Positions 49,148 through 60,218 of a stretch of 64,000 nt of DNA are shown here, piece after piece (the first letter of the stretch is position 1; the number at the start of each line of letters is the position of its first letter). Position numbers and translations under genes: made by a program. Source of the stretch: Sanghuangporus weigelae (lineage: Eukaryota; Basidiomycota; Agaricomycetes; Hymenochaetales; Hymenochaetaceae); assembly GCA_033182465.1 (NCBI GenBank), contig CP137321.1, forward strand, positions 1,116,001-1,180,000. Reading direction: 5' to 3'. The notes under the pieces are model-generated. The model did no database searches. It was given only the letters and a program-made list of their open reading frames with translations, and was not told where the DNA came from.

Positions 49148-49512
49148 ATGGCCACTATTGCTTATGCCGATTCATCTGCGCGTCCATCGTATTACTCGAG
49201 CAAGGCACCTGGGAACTTCTCGGACCCTTCTTTCCGCTCTATGACACCGATAAGGTAGGTTTTATCTGTTCAGGAAATTTGAAATCCCTTTATCTGATGG
49301 CCTTTACGCCCAGGAACTGTTCCAAGGGAACTAACCGACCCTCATACCCACTGAGCGCGCTCTACATCAAATATGTGCGACGCGTTTGGAAGCGCGTCTC
49401 ACGCGCCACGCGAAAACCAGAACGCGCATCCGTCTTACCTGATGGATTTGTGTTAATCAACAATGCCCGGCTTAATGCTGCCACAAAACGAAGGAGCGTT
49501 ATGTTCTCGTGA
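49148..49512 (+). CDS. Small basic orphan protein (101 aa)
   Basis: ATG at 49148, intron 49255-49313 (59 nt, GTAGGT to CCCAG), stop TGA at 49510-49512, giving 101 residues. The splice is in frame (AG/G makes Arg). The first third is Ser/Tyr/Pro-rich (ATIAYADSSARPSYYSSK). The remainder is strongly basic (YIKYVRRVWKRVSRATRKPE) and ends LINNARLNAATKRRSVMFS. No signal peptide, membrane segment or family recognised. Support comes from a clean intron that restores the frame and an A/C-rich context before the ATG. It sits between the oxidase cluster and the mobile-element region, so a young or lineage-specific gene is possible. Confidence 0.5.
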
Positions 49513-50435
49513 GCCGTCGCGGATTTGTACTCTAGTCACCGGAGCAAACGATGAGGTCTCATTCGTGGCTTAACTTGGTCGTTGATTTGGGGCTGTCAGA
49601 TGATAATGCTTCCCGTATACCCTCAAACTTCTTCTTGACCCTGTGTTCAATGCTTTCACTCCCAGAGATTAGGCTTCACATCTTTATACCCTCATTTTAT
49701 GGACTGGAATCTCCCTCGATCTTCTTTGACATACAGAGAATCCCTGCGTGCATTTGTATCTTATCTGGCATTCACTCATGTTCTAATTTAATTAATATTA
49801 ATATTCCGAATTCGAATACTTAGTTGTCATTCATCTAAATGTAGTCCCGGATGTATCATTTGCCACTATAATGCTAAGTATTCTTGCTTCAAATAACCTA
49901 GGTATTGCCGACCAACCTGATGAACCTTGTTCCTGTGTTCGAAGTGACCCCCTCATGCCAGAAGTGATGGAACACAGCACTGCTCAACAATCTTCCAAGA
50001 GATCCTGAATAGCTCCTAATCGATTAAAGGTTGCTTCATTCACCGAAAACAGAAAACACAATCCGAAAGCCATTGATTTGATATGTTGTCATTATTATCA
50101 TAAAATATCATTTACAGAGTCCTTTGAAATAGTACACTAGAACCAGGATATAGATAAATGGGCACTGAGACACAGACAAATGAATAAAAAGGGGATTTCA
50201 AGTACAAGTAATGTTACAACAGGGCCGAAAAACGGTGTTATTCAACTAATGCGGAACTTATAAACAGCGCAGTGCAAACACAGAGGTGTAACGGGTGAAG
50301 TTGACCCAGAAAGACGTGATGCTGAAAAAAAAAGGAAAGTGCTAGACAACAATACGCCGTGTGGCGGGGTGAAGAGAGAGGGTACATGAAGATGTATGGC
50401 CCTCTACGTCGTGTTTCCGAAGGTTATGCTTCCAT
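49513..50435. other. Convergent spacer
   Basis: 923 bp between convergent genes. AT-rich, with an ATTAATTAATATTAAT-like tract near 49,790. No gene or repeat copy recognised. Confidence 0.4.
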
Positions 50436-51479
50436 TCACCACTGCTTCACGGTGAGTTGAGGCTGCCACGTTCCATACGTGACTTCCTCGATCGAGTAGA
50501 TTTTCACTTGTTCCCAGGGGGTCGAGATGGCGTTTGACTACGGAAACGCGTTAGCCAATCGAGTACCGTGAAGGAATAGAAATGTGGGTTTACCTGTAGA
50601 TAATGAATGCATGCCCTTGCTACACGTCGCACCAGGGACGAGAGCCTTACACGGCCGTCGTACCAATCGACTGGCACTCTGTAGGTAATGGTTCTGTACC
50701 CATTCCACTGGACAGTGACAATAAAAACGAGAAATCAGCTCAGGCAATTTGAAATGCGCCTGAGTCTTCTTACCGCGACCCTCAAGAAGATCTCCCCATT
50801 TCTGTCTGCGTGGAGTTCGTGCCATTTGTACATGTCTCCGCCCAAAGGCCGTACACCACTGACAGCCTCGGAAAGAGACATGCCAGAGTGCGTGTAATTG
50901 GAGCGGAACTTGATTCGGGGAACTCTTCCGTTGTAGTCAAGTCCATAACTGTTAGAACCCGAGGTACTTAGTTGTTGTCCGGGAATGGATGTATGTTGAA
51001 AAGAGACGGACGAGGAGCGGCGTGATCGAGAAGGGGTCATTGCCCCGGCGGTATAGGGCGTGTTTACATAGGGAACAGTGTAGTCTAGGTCTGTTCCATA
51101 GTAAGAGGACCGCCTGTTGAGAGCAAGGTCATCGTATGCTAGAGAAGCAAAAGTCCTTAATCAATGCACATTCAAAACTAAAGGGCTACAAGACCCACTG
51201 CTTCCGTAGTGGCTACCGGTGCGCGTAGGTGCGTAGGCCGAATAGCCTGAGGAGTAGCGTGTCTTCTGAAAACTTAGTAAACCCCCCTCAACAATTATGT
51301 GTGTAATGACTCACGTCTCCGTAACCTGCGTAATCTGCAGTATCATCGTAAACAGGATCACCATAAGGATAACGTCCATAATCGTCATAGCCTGGACCCG
51401 GCGTACGAGGTGTCGGATGACCACTTCTGCTAGAGTACGTGTGCGTGAGCGCTGGCGTCGCGTAGCCTGCGTATGCCAT
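50436..51479 (-). CDS. Conserved fungal hypothetical with Tyr/Gly/Pro-rich N-terminus
   Basis: Start MAYAGYATPALTHTYSSRSG at 51479. The N-terminal half is disordered and rich in Tyr, Gly, Ser and Pro (GYDDYGRYPYGDPVYDD, then YSSGYSAYAPTRTG, then TPSRSRRSSSVSFQ). The C-terminal half looks folded: RVPRIKFRSNYTHSGMSLSEAVSGVRPLGGDMYKWHELHADRNGEIFLRV, then WNGYRTITYRVPVDWYDGRVRLSSLVRRVARAC, then VKIYSIEEVTYGTWQPQLTVKQW. I believe similar proteins occur across Agaricomycetes as uncharacterised families, but I cannot name a domain. Five short exons. Stop at 50436-50438 on the minus strand. Soluble, no membrane segments. Confidence 0.7.
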
Positions 51480-52674
51480 CGTTGCAGAATCTCAAAAACC
51501 AGAGAACGAAGAAAGACGATAGGCGAACGAAAAGTCGCAAGACTAAGTCCTGAGAGAAGAGACCCTTTTTATACCCGATTAATATTGCAAGCCGAACATT
51601 GTGCTGCCCATAGTCCCATGAACAGGCAGGCGGACATACGCGAGTGAATTTGGTGTATTGGCAGCCTCACCTTTGCCTCGAGGCGATTTCGAAGTGCTCT
51701 AGATAAGTGCCTCGAAAGAAGAAGCGGAGTTCCTTAGAAGTGGTGATGTTCGAAGTTGACCAAAGCATAACTCTCTCAACGAGTGGAAGATCAGAAGCAC
51801 GAAGGTACTAGTCGATTCGACCGTGAGATGAGGACTAGTGCTATGAAGTGAAAGTGTCGAGTATTACCACAGACAGTCTGCGTACAACCAAGTGGAGACA
51901 GATAACGCAATTCATTAATGTTCATAGCACCTTCCGGGCTCGCGTCCCTAAGTGATGTCCAGGCGTGGTGCTAACTAAGTACGGGTGATGCACATAAAAT
52001 TTGGTTTCCCTTTCGCGAGTGACATGCTTTACATAAGCTTCCGTAGAACCTGATGGGTTTTCACTCACACCAGCAACTCGCGTTTTTTTTTCAACCTTAT
52101 AAGTCCTAGTCTCTGTTACTGGTTCTTCTGTCCATCCAATATGAAAGTACTTGACAATGTTCTGTAAGGATCCCTCTTACACTCTCCATCACCACAGTCA
52201 CTGCTGTGTGCTGATACAAATCCAATACATCAATAGATCTTTCCCGTTTGCATTAGATATAATTCAAGGATTTGCTGTACACTTGAAGTCAGGTACATTG
52301 ATTTGTGTTCCTGCAGACGTAAAAAAAAAAGAGGAACTTCATTTCTTTTTGAGAGTGTTCTGGTCTGTTCACATATGGCAGAAACCTTTGTATGCAGCTA
52401 TACCCAAAGTAATCAGTTCAGTGGGACACATAGGACCAATTTGTGTAAGGAGGAACAGAATTTTGAATGCTGATCACATTTGCCAGTGTTCACTGCATAC
52501 GTCCGAAGTTTTCCTAATTTTTCCCTTTTATTCTACAAGAATTGGAATTTTAGATGATGGGCACATATGTGTGATGCATACATGCTCTAAGTTATTCTGC
52601 TTTTTTTCTGATTTTTTTCTGTGAGAATTTGAACTAATATTCACTGATGAAGAGGCAGGAGAAGGGATGCGGAG
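51480..52674. other. Gene-free region left of the repeat complex
   Basis: 1.2 kb. The first ~200 bp is promoter of the preceding minus-strand gene. The remainder has AT-rich tracts (poly-A near 52,321, poly-T near 52,602) and one 157-codon open frame (52,151-52,624) without recognisable motifs. I do not call a gene. Confidence 0.4.
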
Positions 52675-52975
52675 CTTCATATTCTGCAAAGGTTGAAGAC
52701 GACTTTGCGTGCCGACGAAGAAATGAAGGTCAGGTTTATTTAACGGCACAGATACAATCATATGTGCTGTATTGTACTACAGTAAGACATTCTTTGAACG
52801 AATGGGTATTCATCCGGGATCAATCTTTAGAGGCGAACCAGACACTGAGATGCGGACTCGGAGAGCAATGAGGAGTTTGATCGGCTGCGATCTGCGAACC
52901 GATCTGCACAATCACGTGACCTTCGCGCGCCCTCCGGATCCACCCCCGGCCGGCAATCACGGTTGAGGGTGACCA
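52675..52975 (+). repeat. Left arm of ~290-bp inverted repeat
   Basis: Nearly identical, in reverse complement, to 61292-61579. By eye only a handful of differences: an 8-bp insertion near 52850 (gatgcgga-like), a 4-bp cggc insertion near 52948 and a few substitutions. The arms point inward and bracket 8.3 kb. One frame reads YYSKTFFERMGIHPGSIFRGEPDT and then SESNEEFDRL-type residues in the right arm, so the segment may derive from the 3' exon of a gene, which I do not recognise. No flanking target duplication was found, so inverted duplication is as likely as transposition. Confidence 0.85.
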
Positions 52976-53475
52976 AGAAAGGCACCTAGTGGTCCAAATT
53001 TTCCGAAACGTATACCGTATTTAATAGTTTACTGAGTAATCAGCTTGTCACATGATTTTTGAGCGTTAGTCATCTAAATTTCTTCCCTACAGGTGGCTCC
53101 AGCATACGGATTTGACCAGGCCCGAAGCCGAATTTTTGGTTCAACCAGGCCTCGAGATCCAAAGTGACCAGCCATCATACTGTGTTTCTGCCCCTTACGC
53201 ACACTGACCCCCTAACGCACACTCTTGTCGTTTCTCACTCAATTCTTACTCAAAATTCATGAAAATTTGTACATGGATAGCGTAGCATCTTATCTACAAT
53301 ATATCCAAAAACGGCGGGAAAATATCCAGTACAAGTCGAGTTATCGTGCACGCAATCTCATCTTTTCAGTAAATTGAGCAAATTGAATGAACCAAAATTG
53401 TTCCCACGCTATATATCCTTGCTATTAATTTTGTCTAGCCTCTGTTCGAGATGAAACTTGGTGAGAAGGTGTCTC
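52976..53475. other. Unassigned sequence between repeat arm and inserted elements
   Basis: 500 bp without a gene. Around 53,178-53,215 (catactgtgtttctgccc) it resembles the sequence just inside the right arm read in reverse (near 61,255-61,285), so the inverted relationship may extend inward in degraded form. Confidence 0.4.
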
Positions 53476-53607
53476 ACACACCGGGCAAAAACTCATTTTC
53501 GAACTGTGAAAATGTTACCCAGAATGGAAAAAGAGCCAATCGGATGAGAGCTCACCCGTTCCGATCAAAATTTCTAAGGGCGCGGAATGAGTTTTTGCCC
53601 GGTGTGT
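53476..53607. repeat. 132-bp element with 22-bp perfect inverted ends
   Basis: Begins ACACACCGGGCAAAAACTCA and ends with its reverse complement, 22 of 22 bases paired. The size and perfect ends suggest a tiny MITE or a hairpin. No clear target duplication (gtctc on the left, catgg on the right). Confidence 0.7.
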
Positions 53608-53629
53608 CATGGTTGCTGTAAGCCATGTA

Positions 53630-53654
53630 CAGTCATTTACCGGTCCTTTGAACA
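53630..53654 (+). repeat. Left terminal inverted repeat
   Basis: Starts CAGTCATTTACCGGTCC, preceded by TA. Pairs with 60219-60243. Confidence 0.85.
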
Positions 53655-53730
53655 CCCAATACAGATGCACTCACCCAGCTCACCACACAGAAGATTTATA
53701 ACTTTCAAGTACATATTCTGATAGCTCTTG

Positions 53731-54860
53731 AAAGGATCCGCTCAAAATCTCGCATCAGGATTGACGCGATCAGCAGATCTACACAATCAGCTTTCCAAAC
53801 GCGACCAGTAACCAAGCCAGCTATCACAGGCCCAAGCGATTGAACGGCCTAGGCAACAGTAACCCGTTACCACCCGAGCGCTAGAAGCACCGAAGCGGAT
53901 ACGTAATCCCGCTGACAGCTAACACCGCCGACCGCCTATTACCACGGACTACCACTCTAACGCCGCCGACCAAGCAACCAGAGCGACCTCGATCAAAAGA
54001 AGCGATCAAACTTCTTAGAAGTCCAGAAGCACAACTACTAAAGCCTAAACGCTAAAAGGCTAAAGGCTAATAAGGTTTATGGAGACCTCACTAGCATTCC
54101 AGCACTGTCAAGTCTGTGCACGAGTTTACATGGTCCTTTATGAAGTATACTACATAGTATGCACGGCAACAGTTGGTACGCGTGACTGTCACATCAAAAC
54201 CGAGCGACACCTTCAAGATACAATGCATTCCAATCCACCAAACCCAATAGTACCCAAGAAACGAGAGGAACTCACGATCACAACTCGAACCCCTGAAAGG
54301 ATCCGCTCAAAATCTCGCATCAGGATCGACGCGATCAGCAGATCTACACGATCAGCTTTCCAAACGTGACCGGTAACCAAGCCAGCTATCACGGGCCCAA
54401 GCGATCGAGCGGCCTAGGCAACAGTAACCCGTTACCACCCGAGCGCTAGAAGTACCGAAGCGGATACGTAATCCCGCTGACAGCTAACACCGCCGACCGC
54501 CTATTACCACGGACTACCACTCTAACGCCGCCGACCAAGCAACCAGAGCGACCTCGATCAAAAGAAGCGATCAAACTTCTTAGAAGTCCAGAAGCACAAC
54601 TACTAAAGCCTAAACGCTAAAAGGCTAAAGGCTAATAAGGTTTATGGAGACCTCACTGGCATTCCAGCACTGTCAAGTCTGTGCACGAGTTTACATGGTC
54701 CTTTATGAAGTATACTACATAGTATGCACGGCAACAGTTGGTACGCGTGACTGTCACATCAAAACCGAGCGACACCTTCAAGATACAATGCATTCCAATC
54801 CACCAAACCCAATAATACCCAAGAAACGGGAGGAACTCACAATCACAACTCGGACCCCTC
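53731..54860 (+). repeat. 565-bp tandem duplication (two copies)
   Basis: Copy 1 is 53731-54295 and copy 2 starts at 54296 (both begin AAAGGATCCGCTCAAAATCT). The two differ by only about a dozen substitutions over 565 bp (for example cagat/cgat-type transitions), so the duplication is recent relative to the element. Each copy has the same open frame starting METSLAFQHCQVCARVYMVL. Confidence 0.9.
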
Positions 54861-55122
54861 GAACTGCGAACCCGATAACTTGGAGAATGATTGGATGGTA
54901 TAGACTGGAGTTGCACACACCATGTCCAGCATCTACGATACAGGCAAACCTTTATTTACCGAGAGATGCGAACCTGGAGACCAAGCAGTTACAACTCCTT
55001 ATACAACGAAGGATATGGCATTACATTCGAGACATACGATATGAAGGCAAAGCATGGCTAGTCACCAGAACCCAGCAGAACCCGCCAGCAGAGCTTATGC
55101 AGTTCATGATATGCCTTGGACC
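54644..55122 (+). CDS. Open frame of the TIR element (unknown product)
   Basis: Starts METSLAFQHCQVCARVY in the second tandem copy and stays open for about 160 codons up to the border of the left solo LTR, which inserted within it. The encoded text is soluble and mixed in charge (ELHTPCPASTIQANLYLPRD, then LQLLIQRRIWHYIRDIRYEG, then PAELMQFMICLGP). It matches no family I know. The same N-terminal start in the first tandem copy (54079) is followed by only 96 codons. Confidence 0.35.
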
Positions 55123-55542
55123 TGTTAGGCGGCGAGACTAACAGACGTCGATCTCGAGGCAACCAACACAACAACAAACAACAGGCTAAACGCGAGTTGC
55201 CAAGCTAGACACAAGCTATGTCGAAGTGAAGGTAAGTAGAATTCAGCAAACTAGTAGTACAAGAGTAGTTACCTATGTCGAAGTGAAGGTAAGTAGAATA
55301 GTAAGACAAGGAATCGAAAGAGTCAAACTATCTACTTATATAGGCTTCGAGCGCGTGAAAGGTCTACTCTAATAAGGAATCACATGACGAGGGAGCGGGG
55401 TGATTAGTGAGCCTGGTAGAACGTCGTAGAACATTCTAACGAGTGGATGAGTAATCACAAAGAAAATAAAAGAAAAGGAAAAGAATATTAAAATCAAAGG
55501 ATGACGTAAGAAAAGAAAAAGGAAAATGTTCGAGTCCTAACA
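55123..55542 (-). mobile_element. Solo LTR of an LTR retrotransposon (inverted orientation)
   Basis: 420 bp with TG...CA ends: on the minus strand it begins TGTTAGGACTCGAAC and ends CCTAACA. Flanked by the 5-bp target duplication GGACC (55118-55122 and 55543-55547), so it is a complete solo LTR left by LTR-LTR recombination. It is a second copy of the family at 59703-60123 in the opposite orientation, over 90% alike by eye. It lies inside the open frame of the TIR element. A direct repeat of TATGTCGAAGTGAAGGTAAG lies within the LTR. Confidence 0.9.
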
Positions 55543-56331
55543 GGACCATACTCTACATCAACCCGACACCTTAATACTGACGTGCGAGTTATGCTTACCC
55601 TCGCTGGACCTCGAGATGAATTCCGACGAATCACATACCGAGCAGCTTACATCGCTCCAAGAGCAAAGATGCCACTCAATGATGGCAATGACATCATTAT
55701 GGAGTACTGACAGTGGAGCATTCCACATCAGAACACCACCTCTATTGTCTCAGTCAGCAACTCCACAGAATTCTGTCATAGTGGAGACGACCTTACAAAG
55801 ATTGGAGCAAAGTGGAGTGAAGCGCAGCAGGATGACAAAAGGAACAGATGTAATGGTGGAGAAAAGTGGAGTAAAGTGGAGACAGGATGAGTAAGAAACA
55901 GGACGGAAAATGGAATATCTGGGAGCATAAATAGTTTTAGAATTAGGCCCTCATTTCCCCATCTTTCGATCCTCTAAACACACTGGTGTAAAGCTTGCCC
56001 TATAGCGAGCTATTACTGTGTGCTTTGTACTATCACGCCTCTTGGAAATCCCAATCTGCTTTACTGTCACCTCGTATCTGAAAGCATCCATAACTCGGAC
56101 CGCGACTAAGAAGGCTAGTAAGGGACCGCGTGGTACAGCCAGACGTGGGTAGATAAGATCACCTCTGTACAACACACCGCTGCTTAGGCAAAAGGATCGA
56201 ACCGGTGTAACCCCGGGCCTACTCCCTAACAGCCCTTAACGAGGGCAACATTTACTAATTTTTCAAAGCTGTAAATTGTACAGGAAAAATTATTAGAGGT
56301 GAAAGAAAAAAGATGCAAGAATGTCACAAAA

Positions 56332-56778
56332 ACCGCTCCTTTGAACACCATGTGACATTAGAATTTGCTGTCACGGCGCTAGTTCTCGGTACGGCAAAAT
56401 ATGACCGCCGATCTTAGCATGTAAAAATCCCTCCTCCCATCTGTCACACTTTCTGTTTGTTTCCCCTGCATTAATTCGTAGAGTAACTGTTTTCTCTTCA
56501 AACTTTGCACAGACGCACCCATGGCAATACTTTAGTGATATGTACAGCTATCTTCTATGTAAATGGGCCAGAACAAGCTCAAGAGCAATTGTTGCAAGTT
56601 AAACTCAACCAAATACAACCAAATTAGCCAGTGCATAATTTCTCTACACTGAACGCCTCACTCAAATCTTCTGAAATTTGGTATTATAATTGGTACATAT
56701 TCTCTGCATCTGTGTGATTTTTTTCGTGACAAGGAAAGAAGAATTGAGGGAGAAAATTCGAGTGTTCAAAGGAACGGT
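56332..56778. repeat. ~447-bp AT-rich element with 18-bp inverted ends
   Basis: Left ACCGCTCCTTTGAACACC (56332-56349) pairs imperfectly with the reverse complement of 56761-56778. The core CCTTTGAACAC also occurs at the left end of the 6.6 kb element, so a related MITE nested in it is likely. Its composition is clearly more AT-rich than the sequence to its right. No coding content. Confidence 0.55.
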
Positions 56779-56779
56779 G

Positions 56780-59640
56780 TCGGTCGGTGGTGTCGTATCT
56801 GAAGGTGCTACAGATGTCCGTCCTACTAAGGGTGCTGAATGTATGAAGGGACCTCCAAAAATGGGATGCCGACGCTATCAGACTCTCAAAGACCTACTAC
56901 CCGGCAGGTGCCAGGAACCGTCGGAGACGTAATGGATGGGTCTAGGGATGCCGCTGGATAAAGGGAATAGGATAACAGGACCGCCGCTTGAGAGGGGGGA
57001 TCACAGGGGGCTGCCGACGTGGTATAAACTCGGCCACAGGAAGGTATGAAGTGTATAAGATGAATATAAAGGATAAAATGGAGTGAGTGGCTGGAGAAGG
57101 CGCCGCTGGGTCGTCTGATAGGATGCCTGGGTCGTCGGATGGCCGCCGACGTCGAATAGAGGGGCGCCGGATCACTGAACGTCAGAGTGGCAGAGGCGTA
57201 CCGGAGGCGGTGAAGGCAAGTAGAATGTGGAGTCAAACAAGAGGAGATGTCAAGGATAGTATATAGTCAAGGGGGAGGCTCAGTACATGAGGGGAGACTC
57301 AGAGTGAGGGATATCTCGAACTCTGGCGCTCGGTCTGGTACATGCTCTTGGAACCCTCGCTAGGCTTTTTAATCCTTTTGTCTACAAGCTAGTATAAGCT
57401 CTATATATACTCTACTGCTGTCGCCGACACATCCTACTGTCTGACAACATCTCCTGAGTCATCTGGGTCGCCAAGGGCCGCTGCCGGAGCGCCCAGGTGA
57501 AATCTGAGAGCGGCAACGTGAGGGAGGCATCCAATAGCATGGAATATCGAGTATCTGCAATAATACAGGCGCCGGCGGAGTTGGGCTTGGCGGCGCGAGT
57601 CGGTGGCTTGGCACGCCGATGTACCACATGCCTACCTTCCATACATGGTCTAATGGGGGCCGCCGCGTCAGGGGGAAGTCGGTGTAGACTATCAGACCCT
57701 CTTAAGCAGCGGCGAAGGCGACGGCGTTCGACCACAGAGAGGCGTCGGCGGTGTCAAAGATCGGAGAGGTAAGAAGGGATCCAACTCGTGGCTAGACCTC
57801 CTGGACAGCTTGGTGCCGTGGCGGACAATTTGACCCGGAAGCACTGCTGCCGATCGGGATGCGCGCTCAGTCGTGGGGGGGGCTCAATCGTAAGGGCTAT
57901 GGTATGATCCGCGTATAAAGGGGACGCCGCCGATAATGTACGGGACAGAGCCGCCGACGAGTCAAGATGTCGGCGTCGCGAATAAGCAGTAGAGCGACGG
58001 CGCTGTCGAGTCCTGCGAGCGGCGGCGATTACTGGTAGAGCGACGGTATCGCCGATTGCCAGGAGAGCGACGGTGTCGCCGATTACCAGGAGAGCGACGG
58101 TGTCGCCGATTACCAGGAGAGCGACGGCGTCGCCGATTACCAGGAGAGCGACGGCGTCGCCGATTACCAGGAGAGCGACGGTGTCGCCGATTGTCAAGAG
58201 GGCGATGGCGCTGTCGTTTCCCACGACGGGGGATAGCTCTGCCGATCACTTGCGCAGTGGCGAGTGAGCACGTGCCCCTGTTATTCCCTTAAACGGGGGC
58301 GGCGTCTTGTGTCGGCACACGATCTTCGGCGGAGGCGATAGAGAGCAAAAGGGCTAATAGAGACGAGAGGAGTGCACTGAGATCTATTCTGAACTACTGC
58401 TGCCGAACACTACATACATGAGGTCTATATATACTGGGGAATGCTGGGGAAGAGCGTCACAGAGGCGGCGACAGTGACGGCGCGTCACAGGCGCGCAATC
58501 GGTGCGGACCCGAAGATCGGGGCGCGCCGCGAAGCTGCCAAGACACGGGCGCGCGCTGATCGGGCTGGCGGTGATTGGTGCGGCGCATCATCATCGGGCG
58601 CGCTCGGATCGCTAAGTGGTCGCACCACACGAATATGAAACGTCAGGGGAGGCAATAATACTAAAAGGGGAATAGGCGAGTGGCCGCCGCGTCCGACAAT
58701 CGGACTCGGCACACGAAGCAGCATAGTATGAACATGAAACGTGGTACCTGGGACCTTGTAAAACCACTACCCAACGTCGGATAAGCCAATCAACAGGAGC
58801 CGACGAATATTCCATCGGCTATACGGTTCGATATCCTTCCGCCGCAGTAGCCGATACATCCGCTGCAACGTTCCAGGCACCCGCGTATCAGAAAGTGCGG
58901 CTGGCCAAGCGTACTCGGTTTGGGAAGTCTTCGAAGGACGGGAGGCGGCGGACGTATTGGTTGAGCCGCGGATCAAAGAGCGGCGGTTTGGAGGGTCTTA
59001 AGGAGCGGCGGAGGTGTAGCGGTCGGCGCACGATGGTATACTGTACAGAGTACTGAGGGGCCTGTACCGACGTACCGGTACAGGCAAGTGCGGCGCACTA
59101 CATCGGGAAACCTCGGAACCGATGATCGGAGGCTGATATCGCGTATATGAGACAAAGGGCGCATCAGCCGATGTCCCTGAGGTGTCCGATGCATCGGCGG
59201 CACTCAATACAGAGTGTGGGCGATCCCTAGTGACTAATATGAGTGGCCGGAGCGGCAGTGCTGTGGGGGACTGCCGGACTGGTGGCAGATACATCGTAAT
59301 GAGGCATGTAAGCACATATGACAATATATAGCTCCCTAGACAATGGGGGACTGCTTGGTAAGCTGTAGGAGGCGTCGGCGAGGGTACCTGAGGATGTCTG
59401 AGTGTCCGCCGCATCAATCGGCGCCAAGGGGGGCCGACTCGGAGGCATCCAGAGTCGCCGCACGGCTGTACGTATGGTAAATCATAAGATCGGCGGCACG
59501 TAGTCACTGAGGGATGTGTCCTATAGTGCCTGGTGCTGGGTAGGAGCTGTCGGCGGACCTGTCTGAGTGTCGGGGAGCCATTGGCGGATCGATCTGGGCC
59601 ATAGGAGGGCGCCGCAGTACAGTACGTGTACTGGAATCAG
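56780..59640. other. GC-rich non-coding block within the TIR element
   Basis: About 2.9 kb with GC content far above the rest of the window and many CGCCG/GGCG runs separated by tatata-type patches. Open frames exist on both strands (longest 169 codons at 58,998-59,507, minus), but they are Pro/Ser/Arg-rich translations of GC repeats with no introns or motifs. I do not call genes. Confidence 0.5.
58022..58210. repeat. 27-bp minisatellite, about 6-7 units
   Basis: Unit tcgccgattaccaggagagc plus gacggtg. Perfect or near-perfect units start at 58049, 58076, 58103, 58130 and 58157, with degenerate ones at each end. Because 27 is divisible by 3, both strands read as 9-residue peptide repeats (SPITRRATV on plus, ALLVIGDTV on minus), which explains the local open frames. 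Confidence 0.9.
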
Positions 59641-59702
59641 TGGAAACGTGCTCAAATGGTGTCTCGAGTGCAGTAGGAGTATGCCCTCACACTCTGAGGT
59701 GT

Positions 59703-60123
59703 TGTTAGGACTCGAACATTTTCCTTTTTCTTTTCTTACGTCATCCTTTGATTTTAATATTCTTTTCCTTTTCTTTTATTTTCTTTGTGATTACTCATCC
59801 ACTCGTTAGAATGTTCTACGACGTTCTACCAGGCTCACTAATCACCCCGCTCCCTCATCATGTGATTCCTTATTAGAGTAGACCTTTCACGCGCTCGAAG
59901 CCTATATAAGTAGATAGTTTGACTCTTTCGATTCCTTGTCTTACTATTCTACTTACCTTCACTTCGACATAGGTACCTACTCTTGTACTACTAGTTTGCT
60001 GAATTCTACTTACCTTCACTTCGACATAGCGTGCGTCTAGCCCGGCAACTCGCGTCTAGCCTGTTGTTTGTTGTTTGTGTTGGTCGCCTCGAGATCGACG
60101 ACAGTTAGTCTCGCCGCCTAACA
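59703..60123 (+). mobile_element. Solo LTR of an LTR retrotransposon (plus orientation)
   Basis: 421 bp, starts TGTTAGGACTCGAAC and ends CCTAACA, with 5-bp target duplication GGTGT on both sides (59698-59702 and 60124-60128). Same family as the solo LTR at 55123-55542 but opposite orientation, with different target duplications, so these are two independent insertions and not the two ends of one element. The internal region is absent. Confidence 0.9.
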
Positions 60124-60218
60124 GGTGTTGGCGGCGCTGAGATATGGTATCTGCAGTATAGGGGGAGCCATAGTATGAGTGTACTGGCACAGGAGGGGCC
60201 AGTGCGCTACAACGGTAC

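Noticed and set aside
52151-52624. 157-codon open frame
   Set aside because: No recognisable domain, AT-rich low-complexity ends, and no intron or neighbour support.
55950-56236. A further LTR starting TGTTAGGGAGTAGG on the minus strand at about 56,236
   Set aside because: No matching CA end or target duplication could be found.
58998-59507. 169-codon minus-strand open frame in the GC-rich block
   Set aside because: High GC lowers stop frequency. The content is Pro/Ser/Arg-rich with no motif.
55123-60123. The two LTRs as the ends of one retrotransposon
   Set aside because: They are in opposite orientation and each has its own target duplication, so they are separate solo LTRs.
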